64,000 nt of DNA from CAYPKW01 sp964411425 (GTDB taxonomy: Bacteria; Pseudomonadota; Alphaproteobacteria; Dongiales; Dongiaceae), in assembly GCA_964411425.1 (NCBI GenBank), contig CAYPKW010000005.1:17176-81175 (forward strand), in the 5' to 3' direction. Position 1 is the stretch's first letter; each line of letters starts with the position of its first letter. The translations under genes and the position numbers were made by a program. The notes beneath the pieces were generated by a model. The model was not told the origin of the DNA, ran no database searches, and saw only the letters and a program-made list of their open reading frames with translations. Shown piece after piece: positions 1-7,818 of the stretch.

Positions 1-2
1 CC

Positions 3-194
3 GCCTTCGAGCTCATTGTCAAGAACGCCGACCCGACGCCGGAGGAATTCGAGAGCGACGACCTCGATCTCGAAAAGATAATTCCCGGCGGCGCCGAGGC
101 CGTGTTCGAGATCGACGCGCTGGAGCCGGGGACTTACGAGTTCTTCGGCGAGTTCCACCCGGACAGCGCCAGGGGCGATATAGTCGCCAAGTAG
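3..194 (+). CDS. Cupredoxin-domain protein, C-terminal fragment
   Basis: The gene enters from the left edge; only its last 63 codons are present, ending in TAG at 192-194. The visible part is the end of a cupredoxin-like beta sandwich. It has an acidic stretch followed by a segment of type YEFFGEFHPDSARG, which resembles the cupredoxin domains found beside FTR1/EfeU iron permeases. The canonical cupredoxin Cys-His-Met copper loop is not seen; a single His lies near the end. The FTR1 permease starts 17 bp downstream on the same strand, so the pair is probably one iron- or copper-linked uptake unit in which this protein is the periplasmic partner. A signal peptide cannot be judged because the N-terminus is missing. 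Confidence 0.7.
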   Translation, partial: AFELIVKNADPTPEEFESDDLDLEKIIPGGAEAVFEIDALEPGTYEFFGEFHPDSARGDIVAK

Positions 195-211
195 CGGGAA
201 GGGAACGCGTC

Positions 212-1051
212 ATGCTGGCAGCCGCCGTCGTCGTCGCCCGCGAGGTCTTCGAGATGGCCCTCGTCATCGGCATCGTGATGGCCGCGACCAGGGGCCTCGC
301 CGGGCGCGGGCAATGGGTCATGGCGGGCGTGGGCGTCGGGACGGCGAGTTCTCTGGCCGTGGCGGCGGCGGCCGGGACCATCGCGGCGGCGGCGGCCGGC
401 ATGGGCCAGGAGCTGTTCAACGCGGCGGTCCTGTTCGCCGCGGTCGCCATGCTGGGCTGGCACAACGTCTGGATGGGCCGCCACGGCCGCGATCTCGCCT
501 GCAAGATGAGCGAGACCGGCCGGGCCGTGGCGGTCGGCCAGCGGCCGCTCTACGTCTTGACGGCCGTCGTCGGGCTGGCGGTCTTGCGCGAAGGATCGGA
601 GATCGTGCTGTTCCTGTACGGCCTCGTGCTGGGCAGCGGCGCCGCGCTCGCCGAGACGATGGCCGGTAGCGCCTTCGGCCTGGCCGCCGGCGCGGCCGCC
701 GGGTTCCTCCTCTATTTCGGGCTGCTGCGCATTCCGACGCGCCTGGTGTTCACGCTCACCGGCTGGATGATCCTGCTGCTCGCCGCCGGCATGGCGGCGC
801 AGGGCGCGGGATATCTGGTGCAGGCGCGCATTCTGCCGGCGCTCGGCCGGCGCGTCTGGGACAGCTCGGAATTGCTGCCCGAGGCGAGTCTGCCCGGCCA
901 GTTCCTGCACACTCTCGTCGGCTATGCCGACCGGCCGAACGGCATGCAGATCGTGTTCTATGTCGCGGCGCTGCTCATCATCGGAATCGCCATGCGCCGG
1001 TGGGGCGCGCCGGACGACGGCGTGAAGCGGCCCGCCGCCGAACGTGCTTAG
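212..1051 (+). CDS. FTR1-family high-affinity iron permease
   Basis: This is a 279-residue polytopic membrane protein of the FTR1/EfeU type, which moves ferric iron across the inner membrane. The two REXXE iron-binding motifs of the family are present: REVFE at residues 10-14 and REGSE near residue 126, each at the start of a hydrophobic helix. About seven membrane segments can be read, including a long Ala/Gly-rich one near residues 150-170. The ATG at 212 follows a GGGAAGGGA ribosome-binding site. The upstream cupredoxin gene is 17 bp away and probably supplies the periplasmic partner. The TAG stop at 1049-1051 is completed by the first base of a repeat element, so the present C-terminus may have been set by that insertion. 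Confidence 0.93.
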   Translation: MLAAAVVVAREVFEMALVIGIVMAATRGLAGRGQWVMAGVGVGTASSLAVAAAAGTIAAAAAGMGQELFNAAVLFAAVAMLGWHNVWMGRHGRDLACKMSETGRAVAVGQRPLYVLTAVVGLAVLREGSEIVLFLYGLVLGSGAALAETMAGSAFGLAAGAAAGFLLYFGLLRIPTRLVFTLTGWMILLLAAGMAAQGAGYLVQARILPALGRRVWDSSELLPEASLPGQFLHTLVGYADRPNGMQIVFYVAALLIIGIAMRRWGAPDDGVKRPAAERA

Positions 1052-1197
1052 AACCTGTTTCGGAACTCGTCATGGCCGTGTCCCTGCGGGCTGCGGCGAA
1101 AATCGCCGACTTCGGCGTCGAAGCCCTTGACCGTATGCTGGATACGCTCCGCGGGCTTCTCCTGGCAGCCGGCGATTTTCGACCGGCAACACGGCTC
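1051..1197 (+). repeat. Truncated copy of the ftsY MITE-like element
   Basis: This stretch matches, on the opposite strand, the 269-bp element at 42951-43219. It begins with the terminal repeat (GAACCTGTTTCGGAACTC) and has the same internal segment, including codons that would read MLDTLRGLLLAA. About 90 bp of interior found in the other copy are missing, and so is the far terminal repeat: similarity stops at 1197. The three bases before it are TTA, which fits the TNA target preference inferred from the intact copy. It carries no gene of its own. Confidence 0.8.
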
Positions 1198-1282
1198 TGC
1201 ACCGAGTGCGACGGCTCCAGGCCCGGCGCGCGGTGGTTCGGCATAGGGAACAGATACTTGATGGTCGAGGGAAGCAGTGGGC

Positions 1283-1945
1283 ATGGGTAATTGGAAGGGT
1301 CAGTCCGATAAGGGGCTACTTCGGGTCGATGTCGAGCAGTCGCATCACGCTTCAGAAGTGACGATCGCCCATTACGATGGTCTGGCCGAGGCATATTGGG
1401 ATGGCACTCGGGATCACGACGTCAGCCAAAATTATTCGGCGCTTCTGGATGCGATCGAGGGCGATCCGCCCTATTCCATTCTTGATCTGGGTTGTGGACC
1501 CGGCCGAGACCTTCACCATTTTCGTTCATTGGGGCACGACGCCGTGGGCCTGGACGGATCGAAGGAATTCGTGGCCATGGCACGCTCCTATTCGGGGTGC
1601 GAGGTTCTCCGCCAGGATTTTCTCGCGATGGCATTGCCGGAGAGCCGCTTCGACGGCGTGTTTGCGAACGCGTCGCTGTTCCACGTGCCGAGCCAGGAGT
1701 TGCCGAGGGTGTTGCTCGAACTCTCCGGAACCTTGAGGCTCCGGGGCGTCCTGTTCTGCTCAAACCCAAGAGGAAACAACGAGGAAGGCTTAAGCGGTGA
1801 CCGCTATAGCTGCTTCTTCGATCTCGACACCTGGCGCAATTACGTTCGCGCTGCCGGGTTCTTCGAGGTGCGGCATTACTATCGCCCGCCGGGACTCCCG
1901 CGCCACAAGCAGCCGTGGCTCGCAACCGTATGGCGCAAAGGTTAA
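1283..1945 (+). CDS. Class I SAM-dependent methyltransferase
   Basis: This is a 220-residue protein with a Rossmann methyltransferase core. Motif I is ILDLGCGPGRD near residues 65-75, followed by an acidic second strand (AVGLDGS) and a post-motif region of type FDGVFANASLFHVP. These features bind S-adenosylmethionine. The substrate cannot be told; it resembles the small-molecule TehB/UbiE-like group. I chose the ATG at 1283 because an AGGGAAG site lies about 10 bp before it; a GTG six bases upstream is possible. The gene stands alone between a truncated repeat and a convergent operon. Its codon use (CCC AAG AGG AAC AAC, GAA GGC TTA AGC) is less G+C-biased than its neighbours, which may indicate recent arrival. 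Confidence 0.85.
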   Translation: MGNWKGQSDKGLLRVDVEQSHHASEVTIAHYDGLAEAYWDGTRDHDVSQNYSALLDAIEGDPPYSILDLGCGPGRDLHHFRSLGHDAVGLDGSKEFVAMARSYSGCEVLRQDFLAMALPESRFDGVFANASLFHVPSQELPRVLLELSGTLRLRGVLFCSNPRGNNEEGLSGDRYSCFFDLDTWRNYVRAAGFFEVRHYYRPPGLPRHKQPWLATVWRKG

Positions 1946-2012
1946 ACCCACGGCTGGTGACATGGCGAAGCGGCGTCGCATGGCTAGGTGATATGGGAAA
2001 TGCGGGTTGAGC

Positions 2013-2921
2013 TCAGCCGCGGCGCACGGCCTCCAGGTGGGGCCGGAATTGCGGCTCCGCCATCAGCGCCTTGCAGCGCTCGAAGCGGTTCACCGCGTAG
2101 GCCCAGAAATCGTCCGCGGGGTTGGCGTTCACCCACTGGATGACGCCCCACAGCGTCCACAACAGGTCGCACATGGCCTTGTAGAGCACCATGCGGCCGA
2201 CCTCGGCGGCGGGCGGCGGGCCGGCGAAATATGCCTCGAGCAGCGCCGCGTCCTGGGCCGGGCCGAACGCCGCCTCCACCGACAGGTCCGCCAGGTCCCA
2301 CATCGGATCGTTGTTGCCGGCGTACTCCCAGTCGACGATGTAGATGCGCCGGCCGGTGTCGAGGAAGTTCTCGGCCAGGGGATCGCAATGACACGGCGCC
2401 AGCGGCGCCGGATTCGCGTTCAAGGCCGCGCGCACCGCTTCCGCCTGCCGCTGCACCGCCTCGTAGCCCTCGGGTATCCTCGCGTCCTTCTTGCGCAATA
2501 GCTCCAGGTATCCGTCCATCATCTGGAACAGCTCGAAGCGCGAGGCGAAGCTCCACCCGAAAGTGTGCATGCGCCGGAACGCCGCGGCGGCGCGGGCGAC
2601 CGCGCCCAGGTCCTTGAAGCGCTCGGCGTTCATGGTGACGGCGTCGATGAAGCGAGTGAGTTGCACGCCCCGGTCGTCGAAGAAGACGACCTCGGCGTTG
2701 ACCCCGGCCTCGGCGGCGATGCGCGCGTTGATGCCCTCGACCCGGCGGTCGATATACTCGGCCGTGCCTTCGCCCGGAACGCGCAGCACGAAGCACTCGC
2801 GCTCGAGCGCGATCTTGTAGTTTCGGTTGGTGAGGCCGGCCAGGCGCTCCGCCTTGTAGGCGTCGGGGCCTAGCCCGGCGAAGCGCGGCACGCGGAGGAG
2901 GTGGGAGTGCACGTCGTCCAT
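2013..2921 (-). CDS. Choline/aminoglycoside kinase-family phosphotransferase
   Basis: This 302-residue protein has the APH/choline kinase fold. The catalytic loop reads CHCDPLAENFL (Brenner-like HxDxxxxN, with Cys-His before the Asp) near residue 185, followed by the metal-binding IVDWEYAG motif near residue 205. It should transfer phosphate from ATP to a small alcohol or amino alcohol. It is the last gene of a minus-strand operon, 8 bp after the FAD/GcvT dehydrogenase gene. That partnership suggests a choline-, ethanolamine- or methylated-amine-related substrate, which is inference. The ATG at 2921 was chosen because MDDVHSHLLRVP fits the family N-terminus; the frame is open much further upstream only as a shadow of the neighbour. 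Confidence 0.85.
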   Translation of the reverse strand: MDDVHSHLLRVPRFAGLGPDAYKAERLAGLTNRNYKIALERECFVLRVPGEGTAEYIDRRVEGINARIAAEAGVNAEVVFFDDRGVQLTRFIDAVTMNAERFKDLGAVARAAAAFRRMHTFGWSFASRFELFQMMDGYLELLRKKDARIPEGYEAVQRQAEAVRAALNANPAPLAPCHCDPLAENFLDTGRRIYIVDWEYAGNNDPMWDLADLSVEAAFGPAQDAALLEAYFAGPPPAAEVGRMVLYKAMCDLLWTLWGVIQWVNANPADDFWAYAVNRFERCKALMAEPQFRPHLEAVRRG

Positions 2922-2929
2922 CGGAGTCC

Positions 2930-5341
2930 TCAGCTCTTCAGGCGCAGCATCCGGGGGTCGTAGAGCGGCCCGTCGTGCCGCGTGGCGGGGATCTCCTCGC
3001 CGAAGCTCTCGACGACATATTCCCTGTGCGCCGCCTCCTCGATGGGCAGATAGCCGAACAGGATCGGCTTGCCGACGGTGTGCCCGAAATTGCCGCTGGT
3101 GGCGACGCCGAGGACGCGGTCGCGGCAGAGGATCGCCTCGCCGCCATGGACCATGGCCGGACGCTCCAGGGTGAACACGCACAGTTTGCGGCGCACGCCC
3201 TCGCTCTTGACCCGGGCCAGCGCCGCGCGCCCGATGAATTCGCCCTTGCCGAGCGCCACCCGGGTGCCCAGACCGGCCTCGTACGGGTTGTAGTCGGGCG
3301 TGATGTCGGCGCTCCAGTAGAGATACCCCTTTTCCATGCGCAGGGTGTCGATCGCCCGGTAGCCCGCGTTGGCGATGGCGAAGGGCTCGCCGGCGCGCCA
3401 CAACACCCCGTAGACGTGCTCGGCATAGTCCGGCGGCACGTGCAGCTCCCAGCCGAGCTCGCCTACGTAGCCGATCCTGAGCGCCAGCACCGGCGCCGCG
3501 CCGATGGTGAGATGGCGCCAGGTGGCGAACGGGAATGCGGCGTTGGACACGTCCTCTTCGGCCACTTGCTGCAAGACCCGACGCGCGTCGGGGCCGCACA
3601 GGTTGATGACGGCCCGGGCCGAGGTTGCGTCCCGGACCACGACCGAGCCATCGTCCGGCAGGTGGGTCTCGATCCAATGCCGGTCGTGCACGCCGAAGGC
3701 GCTGCCGGTCACGACGTAGAAGCGATTGTCGTCGAGGCGCGACAGCGTCACGTCGGCCTCGATGCCGCCTGCTTCGTTGCACATTTGGCTGTAGATCACG
3801 CTCTCCGCCGGCTTCGCCAGATCGGCGGCGGCCAGGCGTTGCAGCAGGGCGAACGCGCCCGGCCCCAGCACCTCGAACTTGCTGAACGACGTCTGGTCGA
3901 TGAGGGCGACGCGCTCGCGCACGGCGCGGTGCTCGCGGCCGACGGCCGCGAACCAGTTGGGCCGCCCGAAGGACGGCTCGTCGGCGGCGGCGCTGCCCGC
4001 GGGGGCGAACCAGTTGGGCCGTTCCCAGCCGCCCCGGGTGCCGTACACGGCGCCCTCGTCCTTGAGGCGGCGATAGAGCGGGCTCACCCGCAGCGGCCGC
4101 GCGCTCAGGGGCTCCGTCGCCGGGTAGTTCATCTTGTAGTGCCGGCCATAGAGCTCGACGGCGCGCGGGTACATGAACGCCTTGGCGGCGTGGTGGAAGT
4201 AGAAGCGGCTGAGGTCGAGCGGCCACAAGTCGAGGCTGGGGCGCCCGTCGACTATCCATTCCGCCATCATTCGCCCGGCGCCGCCGCCGGCCGCGATGCC
4301 GTAGAGGAAGCCGGCGGCGACGTAATAATTGTCGAGCTCCGGCGCCTTGCCCATGATGAAGTCGGCATCGGCGGAATAGGGAATCGGCCCGTTGACCAGT
4401 TGGCGCACGCCCACCTTCTCGATCGCCGGCGTGCGGCGCGCCGCCTTCTTGGCGAGTTGCTCGAAGCGGTCGAAGCTGCCGGGCAGCAGCTCCTGGCCGA
4501 AGTCGTGCCGGATGCCGGTGGCGCCGAAGGGGACCGTGTCGGGCTCGTAGCCGCCCACCACCAGCCCGCGCACCTCCGGCTTGTAATAGACCAGCAGATC
4601 CGGGTCGCGCAGCGTCGGCATGTCGGGCGGCATGTCGGGGATGGGCAGGGTGACGAGGTACTGGTGCTCGAGCGCCAGCGCCGGCACCCTGACGCCGCTC
4701 ATCGCCGCCACCTCGCGCGCCCACATGCCGGCGGCGTTGACCACGACGGCGCATTTGAAATGGCGCTCGCCGGCCGCGACCTCGACCACGCGCCGGCGGC
4801 GGACGCGGACCCCGGTCACCGCCGTGTTCTGGAAGATTCGGGCGCCCTTCTGGCGCGCCCCCTTGGCCAGCGCCTGGGCCACGCTCGAAGGATCGATGTA
4901 GCCGTCGCTCGGCAGATAGACGGCGCCCGCGACGCCGTCGGTGCTCATCAGCGGGAACAGGGTTTGGGCCTCCGCCGCGCCCAGCATGTGCATCTCGAGC
5001 CCGAAGCTCTTGGCCATGGTCGCAAGGCGTCTGTTTTCGAGCACGCGGTCGGGCGAGCAGGCGAGCCTGAGACTACCCACCTTCTTCCAATCGACCGGCT
5101 GGCCGGTCTCGGATTCCAGCGTGTCGTAGAGCGCCACGCTCATTTGCAGCATGCGCGTCACGTTGCGCGACGAGCGCAGTTGGCCGACCAGACCGGCGGC
5201 GTGCCAGGTGGCGCCGTGGGTGAGCCCGCCCTTCTCCAAGAGCGTCACGTCACGGCCCATACGGGTCAGGTGATAGGCGATCGAGCAGCCGATGATGCCG
5301 CCGCCGATGATGACGATGTCGGCCTCGACGGTGTCCGGCAT
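2930..5341 (-). CDS. FAD-dependent dehydrogenase with GcvT domains (dimethylglycine/sarcosine dehydrogenase-like)
   Basis: This 803-residue protein has the two-part layout of dimethylglycine and sarcosine dehydrogenases. It starts with an N-terminal DAO flavin domain containing the dinucleotide motif IVIIGGGIIGCSIAYHL at residues 9-25 and the histidine-bearing GATWHAAGL segment where such enzymes attach FAD covalently. An FAO-type linker follows, then a folate-binding aminomethyltransferase (GcvT) domain from about residue 430 to the end. The family oxidatively demethylates N-methyl amino acids and passes formaldehyde to tetrahydrofolate. The flavin domain is followed by a duplicated phrase (residues around 435 and 455 both read RPNWFA), a small internal repeat. 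It is co-transcribed with a kinase, DUF3572, aminotransferase, BKACE and SDR genes. The exact substrate is unknown. Confidence 0.9.
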   Translation of the reverse strand: MPDTVEADIVIIGGGIIGCSIAYHLTRMGRDVTLLEKGGLTHGATWHAAGLVGQLRSSRNVTRMLQMSVALYDTLESETGQPVDWKKVGSLRLACSPDRVLENRRLATMAKSFGLEMHMLGAAEAQTLFPLMSTDGVAGAVYLPSDGYIDPSSVAQALAKGARQKGARIFQNTAVTGVRVRRRRVVEVAAGERHFKCAVVVNAAGMWAREVAAMSGVRVPALALEHQYLVTLPIPDMPPDMPTLRDPDLLVYYKPEVRGLVVGGYEPDTVPFGATGIRHDFGQELLPGSFDRFEQLAKKAARRTPAIEKVGVRQLVNGPIPYSADADFIMGKAPELDNYYVAAGFLYGIAAGGGAGRMMAEWIVDGRPSLDLWPLDLSRFYFHHAAKAFMYPRAVELYGRHYKMNYPATEPLSARPLRVSPLYRRLKDEGAVYGTRGGWERPNWFAPAGSAAADEPSFGRPNWFAAVGREHRAVRERVALIDQTSFSKFEVLGPGAFALLQRLAAADLAKPAESVIYSQMCNEAGGIEADVTLSRLDDNRFYVVTGSAFGVHDRHWIETHLPDDGSVVVRDATSARAVINLCGPDARRVLQQVAEEDVSNAAFPFATWRHLTIGAAPVLALRIGYVGELGWELHVPPDYAEHVYGVLWRAGEPFAIANAGYRAIDTLRMEKGYLYWSADITPDYNPYEAGLGTRVALGKGEFIGRAALARVKSEGVRRKLCVFTLERPAMVHGGEAILCRDRVLGVATSGNFGHTVGKPILFGYLPIEEAAHREYVVESFGEEIPATRHDGPLYDPRMLRLKS

Positions 5342-5343
5342 GA

Positions 5344-5619
5344 TCAGGGCAGCAGGCGTCGCGCCATGGCCGGCAGCTCGGGCGCGATCGCGAGCCGCTC
5401 GACGAATGCGAGCAACAGCGCTTCCTCGCCCAGCAGGAAGTCGAGCGCGCCGGCGAGAAACGTGGGTGCCTCGATGTCGGCCTTGAGCCGGTCGGGCGAC
5501 AAGCCGGCCTCGGCCATGAACCGCTGCAGGCGATAGGGCTCAGCCGCGATGAACGCCAGCGCCTCGGCGCCGATCGCCTCCGCCGCGGCGCGCGTCAACG
5601 GTTTCGGGCGCTTCGACAA
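5344..5619 (-). CDS. DUF3572 family protein
   Basis: This is a 91-residue helical protein matching the alphaproteobacterial DUF3572 family (ALAFIAAEPYRLQRFMAEAGLS and a C-terminal DFLLGEEALLLAF helix). No biochemical role is established for the family. The likely start is TTG at 5619, four bases after the aminotransferase stop. It sits inside the catabolic operon between the aminotransferase and the FAD dehydrogenase with almost no spacing, so it is co-expressed. Whether it contributes to the pathway or is a bystander cannot be told. Confidence 0.85.
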   Translation of the reverse strand: MSKRPKPLTRAAAEAIGAEALAFIAAEPYRLQRFMAEAGLSPDRLKADIEAPTFLAGALDFLLGEEALLLAFVERLAIAPELPAMARRLLP

Positions 5620-5623
5620 GAGG

Positions 5624-6988
5624 TCAGTCGCCGCCGGCGGCGAGGAGGGCGCCGCGCACGCTCAGGAACTCGTCGATGGCGGCCACCAGCTCGTTGCAGT
5701 CCGCCGCCGTGATCGGCAGCGACAGGCTCATGAAGCCGCGCCGGGCGAGATATTGCCCGTGCTGCATGAGGTCGAGATGGAACAGTTTCTGCAAGTCACT
5801 CATCCGCTGCGCCGCCGCGCCGTCGCCGGGCTCGAGGTCGGCCGGCGAGCGGATCGGGCCGGCGTGGAAATGGAGGCCGATGATCGATCCCAGGCCGGTC
5901 GCCTGCAGCGGCAGGCGGCGTTTCGCCGCCGTGCGATTGATCGCCTCGCGCAGGGCGTCGCCCTGGCGGTTGAGCCGGCCGGCCGCCTCCGGCGTGAACA
6001 GTTGCGTCAGGCCGGCGTAGCCCGCCGCCATGGACAGCACATTATTATTGAAGGTGCCGGCGTGGCCGAGGGCGTCGGGGCGGCGCGGGTCGAAGCGCGC
6101 CATCAGGTCGCGGCGCCCGCCGAAGGCCCCGAAGCTGGCGCCGCCGCCCAAATACTTGCCGAGCGTCGTCATGTCCGGCGTGACGCCGAGGGCGCCCTGC
6201 AGGCCGGCGGGCGAGAGGCGCGAGGTCATCACCTCGTCGAAGATCAGCACGATGCCGTGCCGGTCGCAGGCGCCGCGCAAGGCAGCCAGGAACTCGTGGC
6301 TGGCGGGCAAGCAGCCGCCGGCGCCCATCATCGGCTCGACGATGGCGGCGGCGAGCTCGCCGGCGTGACTCTCTATCAGCGCCAGCGTACGCTCGGTGTT
6401 GTTGTAGGGCGCGACGAGGAAGGGGAACGGCACATTCAACGGCGAGCCGCCATGGGCGAAACTCAACAGGCTGCCGTGGTAGGCACCCTCGAACACGAGC
6501 ACGCCGTCGCGCCCCTTGGCGTGGCGTGCCGCGGACAGCGCAAGCAGATTGGCCTCGGTGCCGGAATTGCAGAACCGCACCAACTCGATCGACGGGAAGC
6601 GCCGGCACAGCTCGGCGGCGAGCGGCGCCTCGTAGCGGTTGGGGCCGCCCAGCACGATGCCGCCTTGCAGCGCCTCCAGCATGGCGGCGCGGATCGCCGG
6701 GTTCGAGTGGCCGTACAGCCCGGCGGTGTACTCGCCGAGGAAGTCGGTGTAGAGGTGGCCGTCCACGTCGCGCAACGTGGCGCCCTCGCCCGAGGCCCAG
6801 GTCAGCGGAAACGGCGAATAGAACAGAACCGTGCGGGTATTGCCGCCCGGCATGGCGGCGGCGGCCCGCTCGTGCCACTCGGCGCTCTTCGGGTTGGCGG
6901 CGACGTAGCGCGCCTCCGCCTCGGCCACGGCGCTCGCCAGGTCGGCGTTGACTTGGCCGCGGCCCGCCATGTCCGTCCTTCCCGTCAC
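5624..6988 (-). CDS. Class III PLP-dependent aminotransferase (glutamate-1-semialdehyde mutase-like)
   Basis: This 454-residue fold-type I PLP enzyme resembles HemL and other class III aminotransferases. The family landmarks are the N-terminal PGGNTR motif, RFCNSGTEANLLA (phosphate and ring binding, near residue 135), FDEVMTSR with the ring-nitrogen Asp, and the Schiff-base lysine in TLGKYLGGG near residue 275. The start is uncertain: GTG at 6988 overlaps the upstream stop as GTGA, and an ATG six codons later (6970) is equally plausible. Because the genes around it encode a BKACE lyase, an SDR and an N-demethylating dehydrogenase, it is more likely catabolic than the tetrapyrrole enzyme HemL. 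Confidence 0.88.
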   Translation of the reverse strand: MTGRTDMAGRGQVNADLASAVAEAEARYVAANPKSAEWHERAAAAMPGGNTRTVLFYSPFPLTWASGEGATLRDVDGHLYTDFLGEYTAGLYGHSNPAIRAAMLEALQGGIVLGGPNRYEAPLAAELCRRFPSIELVRFCNSGTEANLLALSAARHAKGRDGVLVFEGAYHGSLLSFAHGGSPLNVPFPFLVAPYNNTERTLALIESHAGELAAAIVEPMMGAGGCLPASHEFLAALRGACDRHGIVLIFDEVMTSRLSPAGLQGALGVTPDMTTLGKYLGGGASFGAFGGRRDLMARFDPRRPDALGHAGTFNNNVLSMAAGYAGLTQLFTPEAAGRLNRQGDALREAINRTAAKRRLPLQATGLGSIIGLHFHAGPIRSPADLEPGDGAAAQRMSDLQKLFHLDLMQHGQYLARRGFMSLSLPITAADCNELVAAIDEFLSVRGALLAAGGD

Positions 6989-7818
6989 GACGCGGCCGGC
7001 AGCCCCAGGATGCGCCGGGCCTCGCCGGCCGTCGCCGGGCGCCGATCATGGCTCAGGGCGAGCTCGGCCACGCGGCGCACCAGCTCCGCGTTGCTCGCCG
7101 CCAGCCGGCCGCGCTCGTAATAGATGTTGTCCTCGAGCCCGGTGCGGGCGTGGCCGCCGCGGGCGAGCGCCCAGTGGTTGGCGGCGAGCTGGTGCCGGCC
7201 GGTTGCGGCGGCCGTCCAGGTGGCGCCGGGCAGCTGATCGGCGAGCTCCTCGATCAGGAAGTCGAGCACCCGTTCGCGCGCCGGCAGGGCGTTCGGAATG
7301 CCCATCACGAATTGCACGTGGGCGGGCGGCCGCAGCAGGCCGCGATCGACGAGGCCGCGCGCGTTGTACAGCATGGCGAGGTCGAAGATCTCGACCTCCG
7401 GCTTGACGCCTAGCGCGAGCATGGTACTGGCGAGCTCGTCGATGAGCGCGGGCGGGTTCTCATAGATCTGGTTGGCGAAATTGACCGACCCGGTGGCGAG
7501 CGAGGCCATGTCCGGGTGGTGGGTTAGCGCGCCGGCGCGCTCGGCGGCGAGCCGCCCGCGGCCTCCGGTGGAGAACTGCACGATCATGCCGGGGCAGTGC
7601 CGCCGGATGCCAGCCTGCACGGCGGCGAACCGGGCCGGATCGGACGACGAATGTCCGGCGTCGTCGCGCACGTGGATATGGGCGAGCGCTGCGCCCGCCT
7701 CGAACGCCTCATGGGTGCTCTCGATCTGCTCGGCGGGGGCGATCGGCACCGCCGGGTTCTGTTGCTTCGTCGGCTGGCTGCCGGTGATCGCCACCGTGAT
7801 GATCGCGGGCGTCGACAT
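6985..7818 (-). CDS. BKACE-family beta-keto acid cleavage enzyme
   Basis: This 277-residue TIM-barrel protein is of the BKACE (former DUF849) family, whose founder is 3-keto-5-aminohexanoate cleavage enzyme. It begins VAITGSQPTKQQNP and has the family motifs HIHVRDDAG (zinc-binding HxH near residue 48) and NPPALIDELA, and a late E-R-based active-site region (GGHARTGLEDN). BKACEs split a beta-keto acid with acetyl-CoA to give acetoacetate and a CoA ester. The ATG at 7818 overlaps the SDR stop by one base, and the stop overlaps the next start. The substrate of this member cannot be deduced; an amino- or methylamino-substituted keto acid would suit the operon. Confidence 0.9.
   Translation of the reverse strand: MSTPAIITVAITGSQPTKQQNPAVPIAPAEQIESTHEAFEAGAALAHIHVRDDAGHSSSDPARFAAVQAGIRRHCPGMIVQFSTGGRGRLAAERAGALTHHPDMASLATGSVNFANQIYENPPALIDELASTMLALGVKPEVEIFDLAMLYNARGLVDRGLLRPPAHVQFVMGIPNALPARERVLDFLIEELADQLPGATWTAAATGRHQLAANHWALARGGHARTGLEDNIYYERGRLAASNAELVRRVAELALSHDRRPATAGEARRILGLPAAS

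Noticed and set aside
2013..4754. Open frame of 913 codons on the minus strand
   Set aside because: Only its last 302 codons are the kinase. The upstream part is antisense-type Arg/Gly/Ala-rich text in another frame of the real FAD dehydrogenase gene.
2975..5536. Open frame of 853 codons on the plus strand
   Set aside because: It lies entirely opposite the FAD/GcvT dehydrogenase, is rich in Arg/His/Gln/Ala as G+C-rich antisense frames are, and has no family motif.
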